Positions 21,790 to 35,801 of a DNA stretch of 64,000 nucleotides are shown in pieces. Each line of letters begins with the position of its first letter. The stretch's first letter is position 1. The position numbers and the translations under genes were made by a program. The stretch comes from Paracoccus yibinensis (lineage in GTDB: Bacteria; Pseudomonadota; Alphaproteobacteria; Rhodobacterales; Rhodobacteraceae): contig NZ_JAVCWH010000002.1 in assembly GCF_030846195.1 (NCBI RefSeq), positions 186,001 to 250,000 of the forward strand, in the 5' to 3' direction. The notes beneath the pieces are model-generated. The model was not told where the DNA came from. It saw only the letters and a list, made by a program, of their open reading frames with translations, and made no database searches.

Positions 21790-22433
21790 CCCGAGGTCAG
21801 GTGACGCAGCCCGTGCGTGACATCGGCGCGCACGGCCAGCCGCAGCGCCGGTTCGTCCCCTGCCCGCAGCGCGGCCAGGATCATGCGGTGATGGCGCGGC
21901 GGCTCGTTCCGCTTCACCCGGCCATAAAGGGCGCGCATGGTCGGACCCAATTGCAGCCAGATCGTTTCCAGCATCGCCAGCATCGCCGGGGCCTGCGCGC
22001 GTAGATACAGCATCCGGTGAAATTCGAGGTTGCAGCGGATATAGCCGACTGCATCGTGGTTCTCGACCGCGTCGGCGATGCGCGCGTTCATCTGCGCCAG
22101 CCGGTCGATCAGCGCGAAATGCGCGCGCGGCAGGGCGCGGGCGGCCAGTTCGGGTTCGATCAGCGCGCGCAGGGCGGCCAGTTCCTCGATCCGGTCGTCC
22201 GACAGCGCGGGCGTGGTCACGCGGCCGGATGCCGAAAGGGTCAGCGCGCCCTCGGCCACCAGGCGGCGCACAGCCTCGCGCGCGGGGGTCATGGACAGGT
22301 GGTATTCGCGGGCGATCCCCCGCAGGGTCAGCGCCTTGCCGGGCGGCAGTTCGCCCAGCATGATCCGGCTGCGCAGGTTGCGATACAGCTTCTCGTGGGC
22401 TGACGGATCGGTGGGGCGTGCGGGTGCGTTCAT
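21786..22433 (-). CDS. GntR-family regulator, FadR/FCD subclass
   Basis: The 215-residue protein has an N-terminal winged helix with REYHLSMTPAREAVRRLVAEG (about residues 40-65). An all-helical FCD ligand domain follows, with ALRALIEPELAARAL and conserved histidines for a metal or carboxylate. Members repress or activate catabolism of organic acids, so the ligand cannot be assigned. It converges with the SYLF gene and overlaps it by 4 nt at the stops. Confidence 0.87.
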   Translation of the reverse strand: MNAPARPTDPSAHEKLYRNLRSRIMLGELPPGKALTLRGIAREYHLSMTPAREAVRRLVAEGALTLSASGRVTTPALSDDRIEELAALRALIEPELAARALPRAHFALIDRLAQMNARIADAVENHDAVGYIRCNLEFHRMLYLRAQAPAMLAMLETIWLQLGPTMRALYGRVKRNEPPRHHRMILAALRAGDEPALRLAVRADVTHGLRHLTSG

Positions 22434-22464
22434 GGGCGGGTTGTGATCACAAATCCTGCCTGCG

Positions 22465-23163
22465 TCAATCCCCGCCGGTGTCGCGGAACTGCCATGCCAT
22501 CAGGTCTGACCCGTGCCGCCGCAGCCATTCGCGGTGCCGCGCGTAATCGGGCATCAGTCCCGCCACCGCTGCCCAGAAGCGCGGCGAATGATCCATGTGG
22601 CGCAGATGCGCGACCTCGTGCGCCGCGACATAGTCCAGCACGGCAGGCGGCGCCATGGCCAGCCGCCAGGAAAACATCAGCCGTCCGTCGGACGTGCAAC
22701 TGCCCCAGCGGGACCGCGTGTCACGCAGCACGATGGCGCGATAGGGGCGGCCAAGCGCCCCGGCATGGCGGTCGCAGGCGGCACGCAGTTCAGCCATTGC
22801 ACGATGCTTGAGGAACGCCTGCACGACCGGACCTGCGGGGCGGCTGGCGGGCAGCATCAGGGCCGCGCCGCTGACCGCCGCCGCGCGGACGGCGGCAGGC
22901 GTCAGCACCAGCATCTCCCCTCGCACCGGCAGCACCGCGCCGTGCCGCACGATGCTGGGTGCGGGCCGCCGCTGCGTGGCCTGCATCAGCCAGGCCGATT
23001 TCGCTTCTGCGAAGGCCGCTCCCTCGGACAAGGCGACATGGGCGGGCAGCGTCAACACCACCGGCCCGCCGTCACGCGGCACACGCAGCACCATGCGCCG
23101 CGCCCGGGCCGACCGGCGCAGGGTGATCCGCAATCCGTTGGCGATGGTGAACGCCTCGGCCAT
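22465..23163 (-). CDS. YgjP-like M48-type metallohydrolase (DUF45)
   Basis: The 232-residue protein has the zinc-protease motif HEVAH in YVAAHEVAHLRHMDHS, with a following downstream histidine, and the flanking segment SRWGSCTSDGRLMFSWRLAM typical of the family. These soluble proteins resemble SprT/wss1-like peptidases; the substrate is unknown. The start is uncertain: ATG 23163 gives the family-like N-terminus, while an in-frame GTG at 23214 would add 17 residues. Confidence 0.82.
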   Translation of the reverse strand: MAEAFTIANGLRITLRRSARARRMVLRVPRDGGPVVLTLPAHVALSEGAAFAEAKSAWLMQATQRRPAPSIVRHGAVLPVRGEMLVLTPAAVRAAAVSGAALMLPASRPAGPVVQAFLKHRAMAELRAACDRHAGALGRPYRAIVLRDTRSRWGSCTSDGRLMFSWRLAMAPPAVLDYVAAHEVAHLRHMDHSPRFWAAVAGLMPDYARHREWLRRHGSDLMAWQFRDTGGD

Positions 23164-23275
23164 CCGCCTGCCCTTGCCCTGCCCCGCTGCGCCTGTCAGA
23201 AAAGCCTTTGACACCCCCCCGCGCCTGTGGCAGGGGGTCCACCGAATTCCCTAAACGCGGCGGAAGGAGAATGCC

Positions 23276-23590
23276 ATGCCCAAAGAGGAATGGGGCACGA
23301 AACGCCTGTGCCCGCACTGCGCGACGCGCTTTTACGACCTGCGCGCCAATCCGATGACCTGCCCCGCCTGCGGGAACACGTTCACGCTGGAAAGCCTGAC
23401 CGACTCGCGCGGCAAGACGCTGGTCACCGAAAAGACCGCCGTCCGCGACGACGATGACCTGGTCGACGACGACGAGGATCTGGGCGACGACAGCGGCGAT
23501 CTGGACGATGATCTGCTGGAGGAAGACGATGACGACGGCGACGTGTCGCTGGACGACATCGCGGACGTCGCCGACAACGACGAGGAATAG
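23276..23590 (+). CDS. FYDLN-acid family protein (TIGR02300 type)
   Basis: The 104-residue protein has an N-terminal zinc-ribbon-like half with two CxxC pairs (LCPHCATRFYDL and MTCPACGNTF), including the family name motif FYDLN as FYDLRAN. An extremely acidic low-complexity tail of Asp and Glu follows. The family is nearly restricted to Alphaproteobacteria and has no established function. GGAGA lies a few nt before the ATG, and a strong terminator follows immediately, so it is monocistronic. Confidence 0.9.
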   Translation: MPKEEWGTKRLCPHCATRFYDLRANPMTCPACGNTFTLESLTDSRGKTLVTEKTAVRDDDDLVDDDEDLGDDSGDLDDDLLEEDDDDGDVSLDDIADVADNDEE

Positions 23591-23594
23591 GAAG

Positions 23595-23620
23595 AAAGGC
23601 CGGTCAAGCGACCGGCCTTT
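23595..23620 (+). terminator. Intrinsic terminator of the FYDLN gene
   Basis: A perfect 11-bp stem (23595-23605 with 23610-23620, loop AAGC) is followed by a run of five Ts (23618-23622), directly after the stop codon. Confidence 0.93.
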
Positions 23621-23694
23621 TTCGCTGCCGCGGCGTCGGGTCCTTGACCCTGGTCCGGGGGCGATGGGTCGCCCTGCGCCGCCGCCGTTATCAT

Positions 23695-24132
23695 TCAGTT
23701 GAAAGTATGCACGGTCAGCTTGAGGCTGCCATCTGCCTGCTTTTCGAAGACATGGGTCGCAATGCCGCCCCATGGCTGGTCGGCCCCCTGGGCATCCTTG
23801 CCCGATGCGGACCATTTGGCCGTGCCGACAAGCATGTCGCCCTCGCCCCGCGCTTCGATCAGTTCCAGCTTGTGCCCGGTCACGCCCATGCCGAACAGTC
23901 CGTCGAAGAACTTTTCCACCCCTCCGGGCCCCTTGATTACGTCATGCGTGGCGGGCAGGAAGATTGCATCCTGGCCGTAGAAGGCGGCAATGGCCTTCGC
24001 GTCCCCCGCATTGAAGGCTGCGTCCCATGCCGAATAGGCCGCCGTTACATCGTCGGCCGGATCGGCAAAGGCAGCATTGGCTGCAAAGAGGCAAAGACAT
24101 GCTGCGGAAACAGAGGTCAAAGACTTGACCAT
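23695..24132 (-). CDS. Secreted NTF2-like/SnoaL-type protein (DUF4440-like)
   Basis: The 145-residue protein has a cleavable Sec signal (MVKSLTSVSAACLCLFAANAAFA) and then one NTF2-like domain. The pattern AYSAWDAAFNAGDAKAIAAFY, PGGVEKFFDGLF and VGTAKW is typical of the SgcJ/EcaC group. Such domains bind small ligands or act as enzymes; none can be assigned here. No partner gene is adjacent. Confidence 0.75.
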   Translation of the reverse strand: MVKSLTSVSAACLCLFAANAAFADPADDVTAAYSAWDAAFNAGDAKAIAAFYGQDAIFLPATHDVIKGPGGVEKFFDGLFGMGVTGHKLELIEARGEGDMLVGTAKWSASGKDAQGADQPWGGIATHVFEKQADGSLKLTVHTFN

Positions 24133-24307
24133 AACTCCCTCCTGCGATCCTGGGCACGACAGCCGCGCCCGGCCAAATCATAGCGCCTTTGGCCGTCCCT
24201 GTCGATTTGACGCGATTGTGCGAGAGAGCTGACCCAGGAAGCGGAGGAGTCCCGTCCGCGCCGGAAAAAGGCCTATGTCGTTCCGGCGCAGCAGGTTCAG
24301 GCCTTGG

Positions 24308-27182
<2,875 letters not shown>

Positions 27183-27206
27183 CACCGGCACCACCTGCGA
27201 CATCGC

Positions 27207-27230
27207 AAGGCCCCGCTTCGGCGGGGCCTT
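27207..27230 (+). terminator. Intrinsic terminator of the FadL-type gene
   Basis: The perfect 10-bp stem AAGGCCCCGC/GCGGGGCCTT (27207-27216 with 27221-27230) has a TTCG tetraloop and a downstream TGCTTTTT. Confidence 0.93.
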
Positions 27231-27282
27231 TGCTTTTTGCGGGCCCCGCATTACCTATGCGCCCGAAACGAAGGGACATCCG

Positions 27283-28143
27283 ATGATCTATCGCAGCGGC
27301 AGCGACTGGCTGGGGGCAAGCGCCAAGCGCGTCGTGCTGTTCGGCATGTCGGGCTTGGGCAAGACCTACCTGGCCAACATGCTGCGCGAGGCGGGCGACT
27401 GGTTCCACTACAGCGTCGACTACCGGATCGGCACCCGCTACATGGGCGAATTCATCGCCGACAACTTCAAGCGCGAGGCAATGAAGGTTCCCTTCCTGCG
27501 CGAGCTGCTGCTGTCCGACAGTGTCTATATTGCCTCGAACATCACCTTCGACAACCTGGCGCCCTTGTCCACCTATCTGGGCAAGCCCGGCAGCCCAAGC
27601 CGCGGGGGGCTGCCCTTCGACGAATACTGCCTGCGCCAGAACCAGCACCGCCGCGCCGAGATCGCGGCCCTGCTGGATACACGCCATTTCATGGACCGCG
27701 CCCGCGACATCTATGCAATCCCCCATTTCGTCTGTGACAGCGGCGGATCGATCTGCGAGGTGGTGGACCCCGAGGATCCGGCCGATCCGGTGCTGTCCGC
27801 GCTTGAACGCGACCTGCTGATGGTCTGGATCAAGGGGTCGGACGCGCATACCGCCGAACTGGTGCGCCGCTTCGACCGGGCGCCCAAGCCCATGTATTAC
27901 CAGCCCCAGTTCCTGGAAAAGGCCTGGATCGCCTATCGGGTCGAAAAGGGCCTGGACGGGGATGAGGTCAATCCTGACGACTTCATCCGCTGGACCTATG
28001 CGCGCGCCCTGGCCCACCGCCAGCCGCGCTATCATGCGATGGCGCGGCGCGGCGTCACCGTTCTGGCCGAGGAGGTGGCCGAGGTCCGCAGTCCGGCCGA
28101 CTTCGACCACCTTATCGCCCGCGCCATCGACCGCAAGGAATAA
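27283..28143 (+). CDS. Uncharacterised P-loop ATPase-like protein upstream of metA
   Basis: The 286-residue protein has a clear Walker A motif (GMSGLGKT, residues 21-28) immediately after a beta strand (KRVVLF). An aspartate-containing [10 protein letters not shown] and a kinase-like middle follow. Overall it resembles a small nucleoside- or shikimate-kinase-like P-loop fold, but I do not recognise a characterised homologue. It is 4 nt upstream of metA and probably in one operon with metA, ppk2 and an SDR. Its function is unknown. Confidence 0.75.
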   Translation: MIYRSGSDWLGASAKRVVLFGMSGLGKTYLANMLREAGDWFHYSVDYRIGTRYMGEFIADNFKREAMKVPFLRELLLSDSVYIASNITFDNLAPLSTYLGKPGSPSRGGLPFDEYCLRQNQHRRAEIAALLDTRHFMDRARDIYAIPHFVCDSGGSICEVVDPEDPADPVLSALERDLLMVWIKGSDAHTAELVRRFDRAPKPMYYQPQFLEKAWIAYRVEKGLDGDEVNPDDFIRWTYARALAHRQPRYHAMARRGVTVLAEEVAEVRSPADFDHLIARAIDRKE

Positions 28144-28147
28144 GCCG

Positions 28148-29074
28148 ATGCCCATCACCCTGAACGAGAACCTGCCCGCCTATCGCATCCTGTCGGATGA
28201 AGGGGTGATGGTCATGTCTCCGGGCCGGGCGGCGACGCAGGACATCCGGCCCCTGCGGATCGGGCTTCTGAACCTGATGCCCAAGAAGATCCAGACCGAG
28301 AACCAGTTCGCCCGACTGATCGGCGCCACGCCCCTGCAGATCGACTTCCAGCTGATCCGCATGTCCGACCACGAAAGCCGCAACACGGCGGCCGACCACA
28401 TGGAAAGCTTCTATCGCCCCTTCCGCGAGGTCGAGGCCACGGGCGAAAAGTTCGACGGCCTCATCATCACCGGCGCCCCGGTCGAACTGCTGCCCTTCGA
28501 GGACGTGACCTATTGGGACGAACTGACCCGCGTCTTCGCCTGGACGCAGCGCCATGTCCATTCGACCTTCGGCGTCTGCTGGGGCGGCATGGCGATGGCC
28601 TGGCATTTCCACCGGCTGGAGAAGCACCCGCTGGACCACAAGGCCTTCGGCTGCTTCCGCCACCGCAACCTTGCCCCGGCCTCGCCCTATCTGCGCGGGT
28701 TTTCGGACGACGTGCTGGTGCCGGTCAGCCGCTGGACCGAGATCCGGCAGGCCGACGTGGACACCCGCCCGGCCCTGCGCACGCTGCTGGCCAGCGACCA
28801 GTGCGGGCCCTGCCTGCTGGAGGATCCGGGGCATCGCGCGCTGTATGTGTTCAACCATTTCGAATATGACAGCACGACCCTGAAGGAAGAATACGACCGC
28901 GACGTCGAGGCTGGAAAGCCGATCAACGTGCCCTTGAACTATTACCCCGACGACGATCCGGCGCGGGCGCCCTCGAACCGCTGGCGCAGCCATGCCCATC
29001 TGCTCTACGGTAACTGGATCAACGAGATCTATCAGACCACCGAATATGACATCTCCCGGATTGGCGAAGGATAA
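28148..29074 (+). CDS. metA: Homoserine O-acyltransferase, MetA family, probably acetyl-specific
   Basis: The 308-residue enzyme activates homoserine for methionine synthesis. The nucleophile Cys144 lies in FGVCWGGMA, and the catalytic His/Glu pair in FNHFEYD. In this family a Gly after TGAPL predicts succinyl-CoA use and a Glu predicts acetyl-CoA use. Here the equivalent position is Glu113 (TGAPVE), so acetyl-CoA is the likely donor despite the metA name. It starts 4 nt after the P-loop gene and is followed 3 nt later by ppk2, which implies co-transcription. Confidence 0.93.
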   Translation: MPITLNENLPAYRILSDEGVMVMSPGRAATQDIRPLRIGLLNLMPKKIQTENQFARLIGATPLQIDFQLIRMSDHESRNTAADHMESFYRPFREVEATGEKFDGLIITGAPVELLPFEDVTYWDELTRVFAWTQRHVHSTFGVCWGGMAMAWHFHRLEKHPLDHKAFGCFRHRNLAPASPYLRGFSDDVLVPVSRWTEIRQADVDTRPALRTLLASDQCGPCLLEDPGHRALYVFNHFEYDSTTLKEEYDRDVEAGKPINVPLNYYPDDDPARAPSNRWRSHAHLLYGNWINEIYQTTEYDISRIGEG

Positions 29075-29077
29075 GCA

Positions 29078-29956
29078 ATGGCGGATATCCAGGACCTGCC
29101 CCTGGTCGGCAAGATCACCGAGGCCCTGAAGGCCGCGCCCAAGGACATCAGGAAAGCCCTGGAGAATGCCGTCAAGGACCAGGTCTTGGACCCGACCTAT
29201 CCTTATCGGGCCGAGATGGACAAGAAGACCTACGAGGCACAGATGGACCGGCTGCAATTGCAGCTGGTGCGCCTGATGCATGACGTAGTAGCCACAGGCA
29301 AGCGTCTGGTCGTGCTGTTCGAAGGCCGCGACGCCGCCGGCAAGGGCGGCACGATCGAACGCACGCGGGAAAACCTGAACCCTCGTTCTGCCGCCATCGT
29401 CGCCCTGCCCACGCCGACCGAGCGCGAGGCGGGACAGTGGTATTTCCAGCGTTACGTCGACTGGTTGCCCGCCGCCGGAGAGATCGCGCTGTTCGACCGA
29501 AGCTGGTACAACCGCGGCATCGTCGAGCGCGTCTTCGGCTTTTCCACCGAACAGCAGCGCAACGCCTTCTTCCGCCAGCTTCCGGGGTTCGAGCAGATGC
29601 TGGTCGATGACGGCATCATCCTGGTCAAGCTGTGGCTGAACGTGGGCCGCGCCGAACAGATGCGCCGCTTCCTGGAGCGGGAGGCCGATCCGCTGAAGCA
29701 ATGGAAGCTGTCCCGCATCGACGTGGAAGGGCTGGCGAAATGGGACGACTACACCGTGGCGATCCGCGACACGCTGAACCTGTCGCATTCGCCGATCGCG
29801 CCCTGGACGGTGATCCGGTCCGACGACAAGCGCCGCGCCCGACTGGCCGCGATCCAGACGATCCTGAACGCGGTCGATTTCGCGGGCAAGGATGCGGACG
29901 CAATCGGCACGCCCGACCCGGCGATCACCGGCGGGCCGGACCTGCTGGACCGATAA
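29078..29956 (+). CDS. ppk2: Polyphosphate kinase 2
   Basis: The 292-residue PPK2 uses polyphosphate to phosphorylate nucleotides. It has the Walker A motif [10 protein letters not shown] (82-91) and the Walker B/lid motif DRSWYNRG starting at Asp140. The C-terminal [13 protein letters not shown] region is also family-typical. It is a single-domain form. It sits 3 nt after metA and 10 nt before an SDR gene, so polyphosphate-driven nucleotide regeneration may be co-regulated with methionine synthesis here. Which nucleotide it prefers is not evident. Confidence 0.92.
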   Translation: MADIQDLPLVGKITEALKAAPKDIRKALENAVKDQVLDPTYPYRAEMDKKTYEAQMDRLQLQLVRLMHDVVATGKRLVVLFEGRDAAGKGGTIERTRENLNPRSAAIVALPTPTEREAGQWYFQRYVDWLPAAGEIALFDRSWYNRGIVERVFGFSTEQQRNAFFRQLPGFEQMLVDDGIILVKLWLNVGRAEQMRRFLEREADPLKQWKLSRIDVEGLAKWDDYTVAIRDTLNLSHSPIAPWTVIRSDDKRRARLAAIQTILNAVDFAGKDADAIGTPDPAITGGPDLLDR

Positions 29957-29966
29957 GGGGGAAGCG

Positions 29967-30689
29967 ATGGATCTGAAGAACAGCCGTGCCATCGTCACCG
30001 GCGGCGCCTCGGGCCTTGGGGCGGCGACGGCTGACTGGTTCCGCCAGCAGGGCGCGACGGTCGTGGTGCTGGACCGCGCGGCCAGTGACGATCCGAATTA
30101 CATCCAAGCCGACGTGACATCCGCCGACAGCGCGGCGGCGGCCATTGCCCAGGCCGTGGACCGGATGGGCGGCATCGACATCTGCGTGAACTGCGCGGGC
30201 GTGGTGATCGGCGAGAAGACCGTCGGCCGGAACGGGCCGCACGACCTGGACGCCTTCCGCCGCGTGGTCGAGGTGAACCTGATCGGCAGCTTCAACGTGC
30301 TGCGGCTGGCGGCGGTGGAAATGGCGAAGAACGGGCGCGCCGAGAACGGCGTGATCGTCAACACGGCGTCGATCGCGGCCTTCGACGGGCAGAAGGGCCA
30401 GGCCGCTTATGCCGCCTCCAAGGCGGGGATCGCGGGCATGACCCTGCCCCTGGCGCGCGATCTGGCGGGCCTGGGGATCCGCGTCTGCGCCATCGCGCCG
30501 GGCATCTTTGCCACGCCGATGCTGCGCGGGCTGCCGCCCGAGGTGCAGGATGGTCTGGCGGCGGAAGTCACCTTCCCGCCCCGCCTGGGCGATCCGCAGG
30601 AATTCGCCCACCTGGCCGCGCATGTCGTCGAAAACGCCTATCTGAACGGCGAGGTGATCCGGCTGGACGGCGCGTTGCGGATGCGCTGA
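29967..30689 (+). CDS. Short-chain dehydrogenase, 3-hydroxyacyl-CoA dehydrogenase (HSD10-like)
   Basis: This classical SDR of 240 residues has the cofactor motif TGGASGLG (11-18) and CAGVV. Its catalytic residues are Ser135, Tyr148 and Lys152. The segments VEVNLIGSFNVLRLAA, TASIAAFDGQKGQAAY and GIFATPML match type-2 3-hydroxyacyl-CoA dehydrogenases (HSD17B10-like), which oxidise short or branched hydroxyacyl-CoA with NAD. It is the last gene of the putative operon beginning at the P-loop gene. Confidence 0.85.
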   Translation: MDLKNSRAIVTGGASGLGAATADWFRQQGATVVVLDRAASDDPNYIQADVTSADSAAAAIAQAVDRMGGIDICVNCAGVVIGEKTVGRNGPHDLDAFRRVVEVNLIGSFNVLRLAAVEMAKNGRAENGVIVNTASIAAFDGQKGQAAYAASKAGIAGMTLPLARDLAGLGIRVCAIAPGIFATPMLRGLPPEVQDGLAAEVTFPPRLGDPQEFAHLAAHVVENAYLNGEVIRLDGALRMR

Positions 30690-30783
30690 TCAACGGTCCT
30701 TGACCGGCGCGCGATGCCCTTGCGCGACGGTTTTCACGCCGCTAGCGTTCGGATCAAACCGCCCAACAGGAAGGCCCGAAATC

Positions 30784-31824
30784 ATGCGCTTGCTGATCAC
30801 CACCGCTCTCGTCTCTGTCACGGCCCTGCCGGCTCTGGCGGCGGACCCGGAACTGACCGTCTTCGACTGGGCGGGGTTCGAGGAACCGTCGATCTTCCAG
30901 GGCTATATCGACAAGCACGGCGACAGCCCGACCTATGCCTTCTATGGCGACGATGACGAGGCTTTCCAGAAGATCGCCTCGGGCTTCAAGGCCGACGTGG
31001 CCCACCCCTGCAGCCAGATGGTCAGCAAGTATCGCGACGCCGGGCTGATCGAGCCCTGGGACACGTCGAAGATCCCGAACTTCGACAAGATCGACCCGCA
31101 GTTCCTGGCCTCCGAGGTCTTCAAGGACGACGAGGGCGTCTGGTATATCCCGACCGACTGGGGCGCGACCGCCATCGCCTACAACCCCGAGACGGTTCCG
31201 GCCGAGGACGTGTCCACGCTGCAGGTCTTTGTCGATCCGAAGTACCAGGGCCGCACCTCGCTGCCGGATTCCTCGGACGATGTCTGGGCGCTTGGCTATC
31301 TGGCGACGGGGACGACCGACTGGACCAATGTGACCGACGAACAGTTCCAGGCCGCCGCCGACTGGCTGCGCAAGGCGCACCAGAACGTCGCGGCCTACTG
31401 GGCGGACCCGTCCGAACAGGCGCAGCTGATGGCATCCGGCGCAGTGGACATCGCCTGGTCGTGGAACGACGGCGTCGTCTATCTGCAGAATGACAATTAC
31501 CCTGTCGCCTTCCAACGGGCACCCAAGGAAGGGTCGTCCACCTTCTTCTGTGGATACATCAACCTGAAGGACGGGCCGGGCAGCGAGGAAAAGGCTTACG
31601 ATTTCATCAACGCCTGGCTGGAGCCATCGGCGGGCAAGGCGCTGCTGGACACGATCGGCTATGGCCACACCTCGACCGAGGCGATGGCGACCATCGCAGA
31701 TGAACCGGCGGTCAAGGAAGGCCTGAGCGAGGTCGACGCCCCGATCCTGGCGCAGACCCCGAACGACCCGGCGCAGCGCGAAAAGCAACTGGCCGAGTTC
31801 GAGAAGATCAAGGCCGGGTTCTGA
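30784..31824 (+). CDS. Periplasmic solute-binding protein, spermidine/putrescine type
   Basis: The 346-residue class D-type binding protein (PotD/PotF-like) has a cleavable signal (MRLLITTALVSVTALPALA). Family segments follow: TVFDWAGFEEPSIF, VAHPCSQMVSKYRDAG and YIPTDWGATAIAYNP. It would capture a polyamine or related amine for an ABC transporter. No permease or ATPase gene lies nearby, so it is an orphan here. It is followed by a copy of the dispersed 3' element and a terminator. Confidence 0.85.
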   Translation: MRLLITTALVSVTALPALAADPELTVFDWAGFEEPSIFQGYIDKHGDSPTYAFYGDDDEAFQKIASGFKADVAHPCSQMVSKYRDAGLIEPWDTSKIPNFDKIDPQFLASEVFKDDEGVWYIPTDWGATAIAYNPETVPAEDVSTLQVFVDPKYQGRTSLPDSSDDVWALGYLATGTTDWTNVTDEQFQAAADWLRKAHQNVAAYWADPSEQAQLMASGAVDIAWSWNDGVVYLQNDNYPVAFQRAPKEGSSTFFCGYINLKDGPGSEEKAYDFINAWLEPSAGKALLDTIGYGHTSTEAMATIADEPAVKEGLSEVDAPILAQTPNDPAQREKQLAEFEKIKAGF

Positions 31825-31834
31825 ACGGAGAAAC

Positions 31835-31883
31835 GGGGGACCAGTCCCCCGCGCCCCCTGGGAGATTTGGATGAAGAAGAAAG
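31835..31883 (+). repeat. Dispersed 3'-end element, copy A
   Basis: Starting 11 nt after the binding-protein stop, a hairpin GGGGGA/TCCCCC (31835-31840 with 31845-31850) is followed by a C-run. Then comes GGGAGATTTGGATGAAGAAG, read in the gene's direction. It is the most diverged of three related copies (also 35741-35792 and 46868-46934). Confidence 0.6.
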
Positions 31884-31891
31884 GGCGAGGC

Positions 31892-34598
<2,707 letters not shown>

Positions 34599-34606
<8 letters not shown>

Positions 34607-35642
34607 ATTCGGGCACCTTTCGGGGGGTGAATTGGGCGACCGCCTCGGCAATGGCGCGGATGTGGTCGGGCGTGGTGCCGCAGCAGCCGCCGACGACATT
34701 CACCAGCCCCTCGCGCGCGAACTCGGCGACCTGGACGGCGGTGTCGTTCGGGCCTTCGTCATACTGGCCGAAAGCGTTGGGCAGGCCCGCGTTCGGATAG
34801 GCGCAGATGTTGGTTTCCGCCACCCCTGCCAGTTCCGCCAGATGCGGGCGCATGGCCGATGCGCCAAGCGCGCAGTTCAGCCCCACTGACCAGGGCCGGG
34901 CATGACGGACCGAATACCAGAAGGCGGTCGGCGTCTGCCCCGACAGCGTGCGCCCCGAGGCATCGGTGATCGTGCCCGAGATCATCAGCGGCAGCGCGCG
35001 CCCATGCCCCTCCATCGCCTGAATGCAGGCGAAGATTGCCGCCTTGGCGTTCAGCGTGTCGAAGATCGTCTCGATCAGCAGGATGTCGGCGCCGCCCTCG
35101 ATCAGGCCGCGCGCCTGCTGCAGATAGGCGACCCGCAGGTCCTCGAAGGTCACGGCCCGATAGCCGGGGTTGTTCACGTCCGGGCTGATGGAGGCGGTGC
35201 GGTTCGTCGGCCCGATGGCGCCTGCGACGAAACGGGGCCGCCCGTCCTGCGCGGTGGCGCGGTCCAGCGCGCGGCGCACGATGCGCGCGCCTTCGACGTT
35301 CAGGTCATGGACGGCATCCTGCATCCCGTAATCGGCTTGGGCGATGGTCGTGGCGGAAAAGGTGTTCGTTTCCACGATATCCGCCCCCGCCATGGCATAG
35401 CGGTAATGGATCTCCTCGACAGCCTCGGGCTGCGTCAGGATCAGCAGGTCGTTGTTGCCCTGCTGCGGGTGGTCCGAATGATGGCGGCAGACATGGCCCG
35501 ACCCGCGGCCGGTATAGTCATCCTCGCCCAGCCGAAGCTGCTGGATCTGCGTGCCCATTGCCCCATCCAGGATCAGGATCCGTTCGGACGCAGCAGCGTC
35601 AAGCGCCGCGAAGGCGGGGGATCGGGAAAGTCTGCCGGTCAT
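34599..35642 (-). CDS. Methionine synthase, homocysteine S-methyltransferase subunit (split MetH)
   Basis: The 347-residue protein is the homocysteine-binding barrel of MetH as an independent polypeptide. It begins [11 protein letters not shown] and holds the zinc-ligand cysteines in GLNCALGA and [13 protein letters not shown] normal start with GGTGAGAAG upstream (ATG 35642), and a stop that overlaps the next subunit's start region by 8 nt, argue for a natural split and not a frameshift. A 9-bp palindrome lies 57-82 nt upstream. Confidence 0.92.
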
Positions 35643-35698
35643 CTTCTCACCCTTGCCAGGAAGGGGCAGATATAGCGACACAGCCTTGGGACGGCAAA

Positions 35699-35724
35699 TT
35701 CATAATCCTACAGAAGATTATGAA
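35699..35724. promoter_or_regulatory. Perfect 9-bp palindrome upstream of split metH
   Basis: TTCATAATC (35699-35707) and GATTATGAA (35716-35724) are exact reverse complements, separated by 8 nt, in an AT-rich patch. They lie 57-82 nt before the metH start. The size suits a dimeric repressor or activator. An ArsR-type SahR regulator is known for S-adenosylmethionine-cycle genes in proteobacteria, but I cannot confirm that this is its site. Confidence 0.6.
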
Positions 35725-35740
35725 CGCGCGGCATATCCCT

Positions 35741-35792
35741 TTCATTCTGGCCTAAATATCCTCTGGGGGTCCGGGGGGCGAAGCGCCCCCGG
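35741..35792 (-). repeat. Dispersed 3'-end element, copy B
   Basis: Read leftward from 10 nt after the mannose-1-phosphate guanylyltransferase stop, a GC hairpin (about 35771-35792, CCGGGGG.../CGCCCCCGG) is followed by GGACCCCCAGAGGATATTTA and GGCCAGAATGAA. The same order occurs in copy C and, weaker, in copy A. It may act as terminator for the leftward gene. Confidence 0.65.
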
Positions 35793-35801
35793 CTTCATTC
35801 G

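Noticed and set aside
23208..23213. TTGACA as a -35 box for the FYDLN gene
   Set aside because: No acceptable -10 hexamer lies at 16-18 nt spacing in the GC-rich sequence that follows.
27183..27282. SAM-type riboswitch upstream of the metA operon
   Set aside because: Only 52 nt separate the porin terminator from the P-loop gene start, and no pseudoknot-like complementarity is visible.
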